Positions 47,190 to 52,825 of a DNA stretch of 52,825 nucleotides are shown here, in pieces. Position 1 is the stretch's first letter; each line of letters starts with the position of its first letter. The translations under genes were made by a program, and so were the position numbers. Location: contig JAQULO010000009.1 in the NCBI GenBank assembly GCA_028718565.1, positions 1 to 52,825 of the forward strand, read 5' to 3'. A model generated the notes under the pieces. That model was not told where the DNA came from. It saw only the letters and a program-made list of their open reading frames with translations, and ran no database searches. The stretch is from Syntrophales bacterium (GTDB lineage Bacteria; Desulfobacterota; Syntrophia; Syntrophales; UBA2210).

Positions 47190-48014
47190 TTATGCCCTGG
47201 CGAACGAGAACTGATCGGGCTGGAATCTGAAAATTGCGTATTCCTGGCCCGCCGTAGCGAGGTTCAGTTCAACGACGTCCACGATGTAGTAGTTGGTCGC
47301 CGGGGAAGCCGAAGCGTCGATGAAGGTTGCCGTCGCGTCGATCTGGATGTAACTCGGTCCTTCCCTAAGCGGCACCGACACGAACGTATCTCCGATTGCG
47401 ATGTCGTACTTGAAGTAGTCGAAAACGGTTTTGACGGTCGTGGAAGTGTCGGACGTCACCCTGCTTACGCCTTTGTTCAGTCCGCTACGGCAGTACACCG
47501 TGCAGAGTCCGGCGACGGGTGTGTAGTCGGAAACGGTCGAAGACGTGAAGCCCGCACCTGTCGTACTGGCGGTCGATACCGTTCCCACCGTTATAGCGGT
47601 GCCCCATGTTCCATTCCATATGGGCATTTTGATGTAGGTTCCGGGATCGATTATGGCGACTTCCGCCTTTGGCCTGCCGTCATCGATCACGCCCACATTG
47701 TTGCTGCCTCCGAGATATTCGGCGGTAGAGGCGTGCTGAGACGCTGATGCGACGGCCGTCATGGTCTGCCGTCCGCTGCTAAAGGTGGGCTGCATTGCGT
47801 TGAAGCCGAGGACGAGGCCGTAGGGAACCTTGAAAGCCGTGGTGTCAGCTATTCCTACGGCATTGCCGATGAGCAACACACCGTCCTGCGTCAAGTCCTG
47901 ACTGGCCTTGACCATTGTTACGATGCTACCTTCGTAAAAGACCGTGGCGGCATCGCCCGAAAGTGGAACCCATCTTTTGAATGGGCTTGATTCGTAGGCT
48001 ATGCTTGCGTTCAT
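47190..48014 (-). CDS. Capsid-associated / decoration-type protein
   Basis: 274 residues, beta-rich with many Thr and Ser (SSTVSDYTPVAGLCTVYCRS). AAGGAG SD. Between scaffold and major capsid genes, a usual place for head decoration proteins. Ends in hydrophobic strands (EYAIFRFQPDQFSFARA). No family proven. Confidence 0.6.
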   Translation of the reverse strand: MNASIAYESSPFKRWVPLSGDAATVFYEGSIVTMVKASQDLTQDGVLLIGNAVGIADTTAFKVPYGLVLGFNAMQPTFSSGRQTMTAVASASQHASTAEYLGGSNNVGVIDDGRPKAEVAIIDPGTYIKMPIWNGTWGTAITVGTVSTASTTGAGFTSSTVSDYTPVAGLCTVYCRSGLNKGVSRVTSDTSTTVKTVFDYFKYDIAIGDTFVSVPLREGPSYIQIDATATFIDASASPATNYYIVDVVELNLATAGQEYAIFRFQPDQFSFARA

Positions 48015-48026
48015 TGATGATCTCCT

Positions 48027-48884
48027 TTATCCCTTGGTTTTCTTGTGAAAATCGGCCAGGAACTCATCACTCAGGTCGAACGAGTTCAAGATTCGCCTTG
48101 TGTTGGCATCGGCCTGGATTGTTTCGGTTTTTGTCTGGTCGGTCTTCTGTGAAGTGCCTATACCGGTTGGGCTGATCGGTGCTTCTCCTTTAACCGGGAC
48201 ATTCGGCTTCGCGGTTTTGGCCGTTTTGACCATCGAGCTTATGAGGGCCTGCTGAAAGTTGATCTGTGCCGATATGCCGGGGTCCTGATTGTGTCGCTGA
48301 TGACCCAAGGCATCCATTTCAGCTTGAACGGCCCTGACCTGATCGGGGTTGAGCTGGTAATGATTCGCCAATTGCCCGAGAGTCCTTTGATATCCGGTCC
48401 AGTACATCCGCTCCTGTTGGGCCATGGCAGTGTCTCTGCGGGCCATAAGGTCAAGGATGTCCTGTGCGGTTGTGGGTATGCTGTTGGGGTCTATTCCTTC
48501 AGGCATGATGGTTTGTACAGGCTGCATGGCGGTTTCCTGCGGCTGCCTGTTCCCCTGAAGGCCGTTGAAGAACTGAGCAAGGGTATTCTGGATGGTGTCG
48601 TTCACTTCTCGTTTGTGCTCGGCGAGTTTCCTTCCCATCCAAGATTGCAGCTTGTGTTCTTCGGCGACTTCAGGTTCAGTGCCTTCGTCCCCTCCCTGCT
48701 GTTGCGTTTCCTGTCCCGTTTCTTCCGTTTCCTGTCCCGTGGGTTGTTCTTCTTCTGGAACCTGGACACCGAACGCCCGTGCTACTTCTTCCCTGGCGGC
48801 GTGCTCATCCTGCATGGCTTCCGGTGTTCCGGGAGCGGCGGCTTGAGTCGCATTGGCCTGTTCCGTAGCTTTTTCTATTGCCAT
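48027..48884 (-). CDS. Scaffolding protein
   Basis: 285 residues from ATG at 48884 (AAGGAGG four bases upstream; the longer frame reaches into the terminator and is rejected). Gln/Glu-rich and disordered N-terminal half (QETEETGQETQQQGGDEG), helical middle, basic C-terminus ending FHKKTKG. Composition and position before the capsid gene are typical of podovirus scaffolds, which shape the procapsid and leave before packaging. Confidence 0.75.
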   Translation of the reverse strand: MAIEKATEQANATQAAAPGTPEAMQDEHAAREEVARAFGVQVPEEEQPTGQETEETGQETQQQGGDEGTEPEVAEEHKLQSWMGRKLAEHKREVNDTIQNTLAQFFNGLQGNRQPQETAMQPVQTIMPEGIDPNSIPTTAQDILDLMARRDTAMAQQERMYWTGYQRTLGQLANHYQLNPDQVRAVQAEMDALGHQRHNQDPGISAQINFQQALISSMVKTAKTAKPNVPVKGEAPISPTGIGTSQKTDQTKTETIQADANTRRILNSFDLSDEFLADFHKKTKG

Positions 48885-48900
48885 AAGTCCTCCTTGGACG

Positions 48901-48946
48901 AAAAAAGCCCGCGAACAACACCGATTGCTCGATGTCATTCACGGGC
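48901..48946 (-). terminator. Strong intrinsic terminator before the scaffold gene
   Basis: GCCCGTGAA/TTCGCGGGC and ACATCGA/TCGGTGT pair around a GCAA tetraloop, followed by TTTTTT. A hairpin CCGGCC-ATTG-GGCCGG lies just upstream (48957-48973). It separates terL-portal-tRNA-like genes from scaffold-capsid; the scaffold SD is 9 bases after the T tract. Confidence 0.8.
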
Positions 48947-49006
48947 TCTTCAACTACCGGCCCAATGGCCGGGTTAATCAGCTTCCGTCAATCACTACGT
49001 CTTATT

Positions 49007-49092
49007 CAGGGCGGGCCGGAATTGAACCGGCCCATTGCCTAGTGACCTAAAAGACAACTAAACAATCTTCTCTCACCATTGAGACCGCCCTG
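49007..49092 (-). ncRNA. tRNA-like structure A
   Basis: On the minus strand CAGGGCGG and CCGCCCTG form an 8-bp acceptor stem. T arm GCCGG-TTCAATT-CCGGC is perfect and adjacent. A 4-bp D-like hairpin (TCTC-AATGGT-GAGA) follows the acceptor without linker. An arm AAGAT/GTCTT has a 9-base loop instead of seven, and 19 bases separate it from the T arm. No CCA is encoded. Best called tRNA-like; a diverged class II tRNA cannot be ruled out. Confidence 0.55.
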
Positions 49093-49188
49093 CGGGAATC
49101 GAACCCGCCGTCATACAGAAAACATCCCATGCATAGTTGAGTTGAAAGCCACGGTTCATCTATGCGTGGTATCCCCTTAACCGGGCAA
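49085..49188 (-). ncRNA. tRNA-like structure B, overlapping A
   Basis: T arm GCGGG-TTCGATT-CCCGC is perfect. Its 3' acceptor strand AGGGCGG is the same seven bases that begin structure A. The 5' acceptor TTGCCC pairs less well (two G-T pairs). D-like hairpin GGT-TAAGGGGAT-ACC; a long arm with GCATAG/CTATGC and a 23-base loop replaces the anticodon arm. The two structures cannot both be folded at once. Confidence 0.45.
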
Positions 49189-49212
49189 GGGTTGTAAGCA
49201 TGACGTTCCACT

Positions 49213-49362
49213 TCATTTCACCTCTACCTGTTTAGTAATCGTGGCGACACCTCCATCACGTATGTGAAGTATCACCTGACCGGTGTCCTTCTCGCCTATG
49301 ATCTCAAGCCTTTTCAACGCCTCGGCGATGATCTTCTTTTTGTTAACTTGTTCCTTTTCCAC
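49213..49362 (-). CDS. Small DUF2292-like protein
   Basis: 49 residues, GTG at 49362 with AGGAG five bases upstream, starting inside the previous gene. ALKRLEIIGEKDTGQVILHI then DGGVATITKQVEV is the helix-strand-strand form of small phage and bacterial DUF2292/YezD-like proteins. Function unknown. Confidence 0.6.
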   Translation of the reverse strand: MEKEQVNKKKIIAEALKRLEIIGEKDTGQVILHIRDGGVATITKQVEVK

Positions 49363-49681
49363 TCTGGCTCCTGATAAGGCCGATTGCCTTGTACCATTCC
49401 GTGATTTTACGCGCTATGCGGGGAAGACGATCGAATAGAAGGTATTTGCACTCGAAGCGTTCCACGTCTGTCACGTTCTCGTTTTTGAGGACATGTATTG
49501 CCAGAGATCCGGCCTTCTCTACGTCTCCCCTGAGCAATTCCCATCCAACGCCGGTCTCCATGATCTCCTTGACTTCAGGGGCTATTTTCGTAAGAATCTC
49601 CGCGACGCTGTGGCCGAGGCTTTTGTGCTTGGCTACGAACTCGCGTATTTCCTGCTCTGATGGCTTTGAGTTATTCGTCAT
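49343..49681 (-). CDS. Small helical protein after the portal gene
   Basis: 112 residues, all helical (EQEIREFVAKHKSLGHSVAE; RLPRIARKITEWYK). ATG overlaps the portal stop (ATGA). May be an assembly cofactor; unknown. Confidence 0.65.
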   Translation of the reverse strand: MTNNSKPSEQEIREFVAKHKSLGHSVAEILTKIAPEVKEIMETGVGWELLRGDVEKAGSLAIHVLKNENVTDVERFECKYLLFDRLPRIARKITEWYKAIGLIRSQSGKGTS

Positions 49682-51651
49682 GCAATACCACCGGTTTGCT
49701 GCATTATCTGTCTCGCGTTCATTTCACCGCCGCTCATGGGTATCCCTGTCTGATTCGATGTACCAGCCGTGATAGCCGGGGTACTTCCGCTCGTTCCCCC
49801 TCCCTGCATTGCGGCCACCCTTGCCTCGTTGCCTTCACTGAAAGAAGCCTCGTTCATCCTGTCGTAGTCCGGTCCCAGTATCTCAAATATCATGCGCTGA
49901 AGCACATTGAGAATCTTCGGGGTATCAGGATTCGGTATCGCCGCCACGGTCTGCATGAGCCCCTGGATGAACTGAAGTTTGCGATACTTGTTGTATTCCG
50001 TCTCTATGGCGCTTGTGACGGGGGTGTAGGTGTAGTCGGCGTCAGGATCGAAATAGTAGGCATCTTCACCCATGAGCTTGAGAGCCGTGGTGGGACGGGC
50101 AAAGCGCCATGTCATCTGAAGTATCATCCAGTACAGATCGACCAAAAACGTGTATTCAAAGGTGATGGCCTTGTAGTTCTGGCGCATATTGGTCCGTGAT
50201 TCAGCGCCCGCTATGGCAGTGGCCGTGGTGCTTGCCGCGACACCTCCCACATTTCCCATGGTTGTTGGATACGTCGATGTCACCTGATCGGTGTGGTTCT
50301 TCACCAGAGCTATCATGTTGATCATGTCGCCCAGGCTATTGGGTACCTCAAGAAAGTCAAACGCTTTCTTGCCCCCTTCGATGGCTATGTTGTGGCCCGG
50401 CTCGAAGAAGATACTGTCGTTGTCATCAGCCGCAAATTTGTCGGATATCGTGGTCGGTATGGTTTTCAGTTTTGCCGTATCGAAGGCAAGGTTGAAGGCG
50501 TCATTGATGCCTGAATCCAGATCGAGAAGCAATTGCCCCTCTCCCAATCCGGTGTCCTTCGTGGGGTGAGGATAACAGATGCCCCTGCATACCGGTTTGT
50601 ACGGACTGTTCCTACTGTCTATGTACGGCGTAGCATCGAATCTCGCGAGGACTGAATTGCTCCCCGACACCGCGAAACAGATAATGGCCTCTACCAGCTC
50701 GGCATCAGCAAGAATGTTGCCGTCCCTGTCATATCCGGGCCTCATCTTCTTTGGAATGCCCTCTTCCGTGCGCTCTTCCACTACGGCCCATACTTTTCCG
50801 AGGCGCGTATAGAGATCGAACGGTTTTATCGGCGTCTTCGACGGCTTGGACCTGTTCTTGCCCTTGTTGGTCGATTCCTTTGACGTCTCGGTCTCCACGG
50901 GACGAGACATTTCCTTGATGAGATTAAGGTTGATGTAGCCGTTTTTCTGTTCCAGGGCCTTCATTTCCTCATAGGTTGTTTCAGATCTGAAGATTATCCA
51001 CCGCTTATCCTGGATATTGTAGACATACTCATCCGAGACAAATACGTTTCTGGCGTCGTAGACATCGTAGTTGAACATGTCCAGTTTGACGACTTCGGTG
51101 TATTGAGGCTCGTCCATGGGTTCCCACATGATGCGTCCGTACTCGTCCACGCCGTTCTCTTTCCATTTCCTTGTGAATCCCGTCTGTTTTTTTTCAATTT
51201 CCTGCTCCCAATTGCAGAGGGCGTAGACATGAGACGCCATGTTGTTTATGTTCTTCGCCCTCGTGAATTTCATGTAATGGTAGAGACGGCGGTTGTTCAA
51301 TGTCTTGTTGATGGTCTTTTTTGCCGCCTTGGCCTTGCGCCTGTCGTTCGGGTCGTCACCCTCAAGCACTACTTCGACAAAGTCTCGAGACTGAAAATAC
51401 TGATTCACGGCCGTAGAGGCATCGGTGAGAAGGATGCTCGTTCCTTCTTTCAACGAGAGGTTGCTGTACCATTCGTAATCCTTGGCGGTCCTTTGGCCCT
51501 CGAACATTTCAAGGGCCATCTCGAAGTTGTCGATATCGCCGCTCGTGTTCGTCTGGGATGTCTGAACCTCATCCCGGTAGACAGAGGTAAGATAGACCTC
51601 AACATCGGCGTCGAAGGCGTGCTTAACGGTTTTGGGTTCTTTACTTGCCAA
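49678..51651 (-). CDS. Portal protein
   Basis: 657 residues, TTG start at 51651 six bases after AGGAG. Features of large podovirus portals: N-terminal helical wing region, a basic KAKAAKKTINKT segment, a beta-rich region with VWAVVEERTEEG, and near the C-terminus the tunnel-helix type segment with AATTTAIAG-like Ala/Thr/Gly (GGVAASTTATAIAGAESRTN). Between terL and scaffold. Forms the twelve-fold ring for DNA entry. Confidence 0.8.
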   Translation of the reverse strand: MASKEPKTVKHAFDADVEVYLTSVYRDEVQTSQTNTSGDIDNFEMALEMFEGQRTAKDYEWYSNLSLKEGTSILLTDASTAVNQYFQSRDFVEVVLEGDDPNDRRKAKAAKKTINKTLNNRRLYHYMKFTRAKNINNMASHVYALCNWEQEIEKKQTGFTRKWKENGVDEYGRIMWEPMDEPQYTEVVKLDMFNYDVYDARNVFVSDEYVYNIQDKRWIIFRSETTYEEMKALEQKNGYINLNLIKEMSRPVETETSKESTNKGKNRSKPSKTPIKPFDLYTRLGKVWAVVEERTEEGIPKKMRPGYDRDGNILADAELVEAIICFAVSGSNSVLARFDATPYIDSRNSPYKPVCRGICYPHPTKDTGLGEGQLLLDLDSGINDAFNLAFDTAKLKTIPTTISDKFAADDNDSIFFEPGHNIAIEGGKKAFDFLEVPNSLGDMINMIALVKNHTDQVTSTYPTTMGNVGGVAASTTATAIAGAESRTNMRQNYKAITFEYTFLVDLYWMILQMTWRFARPTTALKLMGEDAYYFDPDADYTYTPVTSAIETEYNKYRKLQFIQGLMQTVAAIPNPDTPKILNVLQRMIFEILGPDYDRMNEASFSEGNEARVAAMQGGGTSGSTPAITAGTSNQTGIPMSGGEMNARQIMQQTGGIA

Positions 51652-51653
51652 TG

Positions 51654-52825
51654 CTATCTCCTGGCCCCCTGCCCATACTTAGCTTGCGGGACGCTACGCT
51701 GTACTATCGTCTCAAGTCTCGGAGGCCGCTGAAATGCCGGATGCTTCAAGGCCGCTTCCAGGCACATGCAGTGGTGCGACCATTTCTGCTGCGGCTTCTC
51801 CTTCGGGTCCTTCTCCACCTTTGCGTTTTGGTCCTTGTGTTCCTCGGTCCTCCAGTTCTTCAGGCTCAAGGCCGTCTGCCTACAGGTATCCATGATCCAT
51901 ATCGTGGGGAGTATCTCCGTCCTCCCATTCCTTACGACCTTGTTGTTGAACGGCCTTCCCACGTCCCTGGCATTCTTCAGTCTCTTCTTCAGTTCATCCC
52001 TTCCTCTTTGGGATTTAGTGTCCCATGACTGGAAGTAGCCACCCGTGCCTATTCCGTCGCGCTTGAGGTTGAACAGGTGCCGGTTCAAATCGTCTACGAC
52101 CGGTACGCCGACAGACGGCTGGTTCTTTGCCGCGAGCGGGTCTATGAGATCGACGGACGATTTCACGTCACCCGTCATTTCCGCTATCTCGTGTGCTATG
52201 TACATCACCACGTCTTTCTCGGGGGAAGGGTCGTACTCCCGATACACGAATATCTCATCGTCAGGAGAATGGGCAATCCAGTTCACGGCCCAGGGATTGA
52301 GCTCATGAAAATCGATCATCCTTCCGTGCCGCCATTCGTAGGGCACACCGCTTGGAAAGTATTTCTCCATACTCAGCCAATGGACATCCCACTGGAGGTC
52401 CTTGAAGATGGCGCCCCCGATTTGTTTCATAATCCCGTAACGCCTCATAGGGATAAGATCAGGATCGGCGCCGGCAATATAGGTGCTGATATACTCGTCA
52501 ACGGTCATGTCGAGGCCCTGCTGTCTGATGACTTCGGCCCATATGGGGTTGTCATCGGTAGCGGCCTGGAATATGCCTATGTCGTACGGGCTGTCGGTCT
52601 TCTCGACCTTCTTGACCTCTTTGTTGAGGTATGTCTTGTACGCCTTCACCACTTCTGGGGTACGAACGATGACTTTGGCATTCTCATACAGTTCTTCGTA
52701 CATGTAGTTTGCGTCTATGGCTGTGAGGCACACGATCATACGGCCACCCGCCGCGAGAAGACGGGGCTTCTGCTCCTCGAACACCTTGTAGGAAGGCAAT
52801 TCCGATATGATAATGAGCTTCCGTT
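51654..52825 (-). CDS. terL: Terminase large subunit, C-terminal part (begins at 590 across the join)
   Basis: Continues the frame from 590 through the circular join. It holds the nuclease half: MIDFHELNPWAVNWIAHSPD then EIFVYREY is the first acidic strand and return strand of the RNase H-like nuclease, and DVVMYIAHEI with later Asp-rich segments supplies the rest. A TTG near 52799 is not a true start. Stop lies three bases before the portal start. Confidence 0.85.
   Translation of the reverse strand, partial: RKLIIISELPSYKVFEEQKPRLLAAGGRMIVCLTAIDANYMYEELYENAKVIVRTPEVVKAYKTYLNKEVKKVEKTDSPYDIGIFQAATDDNPIWAEVIRQQGLDMTVDEYISTYIAGADPDLIPMRRYGIMKQIGGAIFKDLQWDVHWLSMEKYFPSGVPYEWRHGRMIDFHELNPWAVNWIAHSPDDEIFVYREYDPSPEKDVVMYIAHEIAEMTGDVKSSVDLIDPLAAKNQPSVGVPVVDDLNRHLFNLKRDGIGTGGYFQSWDTKSQRGRDELKKRLKNARDVGRPFNNKVVRNGRTEILPTIWIMDTCRQTALSLKNWRTEEHKDQNAKVEKDPKEKPQQKWSHHCMCLEAALKHPAFQRPPRLETIVQRSVPQAKYGQGARR
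52699..52825. repeat. Terminal direct repeat, right copy
   Basis: Exact copy of bases 1-127; marks where the circular sequence closes. Confidence 0.9.

Noticed and set aside
1-52825. CRISPR array
   Set aside because: No run of short direct repeats with regular unique spacers; the only tandem array is the 75-bp coding repeat at 39 kb.

Overview
The window is a complete temperate bacteriophage genome read as a linearised circle. Bases 1-127 are repeated exactly at 52699-52825, so the unique genome is about 52,698 bp and the large terminase gene runs across the junction. The virion genes match a short-tailed (podovirus-type) phage: terminase, portal, scaffold, major capsid protein, neck adaptor, nozzle and three large ejection-type proteins, with no tape measure, tube or sheath gene. 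The phage makes two outer-membrane beta-barrel proteins, a lipoprotein and a small secreted protein, so the host is most likely Gram-negative. I cannot name the host genus from sequence alone.

Layout. (1) 5.08 kb down to 0 and then 52.8 down to 28.6 kb, minus strand: one long late block. It holds small genes, a terS-like HTH gene, a Com-like zinc protein, terL, portal, tRNA-like structures, scaffold, capsid, a beta-helix protein, adaptor, nozzle, a self-contained M48 metalloprotease gene, ejection proteins, fibre and spike genes, then lysis genes. (2) 5.1-7.6 kb, plus strand: an isolated operon of seven small genes behind a near-perfect sigma70 promoter with an inverted repeat at its start site. 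It contains a zincin, a tandem-HTH protein and a zinc/RHH-like protein. (3) 18.4-7.6 kb, minus strand: the early block of mostly overlapping small genes, with a RuvC-like resolvase, primase-polymerase/helicase, a split HNH gene, an adenine methyltransferase, a Cas4-like nuclease and an annealing-type protein. (4) 18.5-20.1 kb: the lysogeny switch, with a CII-like gene, a Cro-like gene and a divergent repressor-like gene around paired operators. (5) 20.1-20.8 kb: an outer-membrane protein gene with its own promoter. (6) 20.9-28.5 kb, plus strand: a second repressor-controlled operon with two ParB-like genes, a C5 cytosine methyltransferase, the integrase, and small genes ending in an HNH endonuclease and a secreted peptide.

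How it fits together. The same operator (core CCGATTCGG or a near variant) occurs as a pair with centres 33 bp apart at the switch and again, with the same spacing, in front of the ParB/methyltransferase/integrase operon, so one repressor probably controls both. Most genes overlap by ATGA, TGATG or TAATG, and I used these overlaps and Shine-Dalgarno (SD) sites to choose starts and to recover about 20 genes shorter than 60 codons. The points most worth a second look are the plus-strand island at 5.1-7.6 kb, the tRNA-like structures, the promoter-gene-terminator M48 cassette, the duplicated operator pairs, the altered ATPase motifs of the terminase, and the spike carrying a deacetylase domain behind a Sec-like signal peptide.
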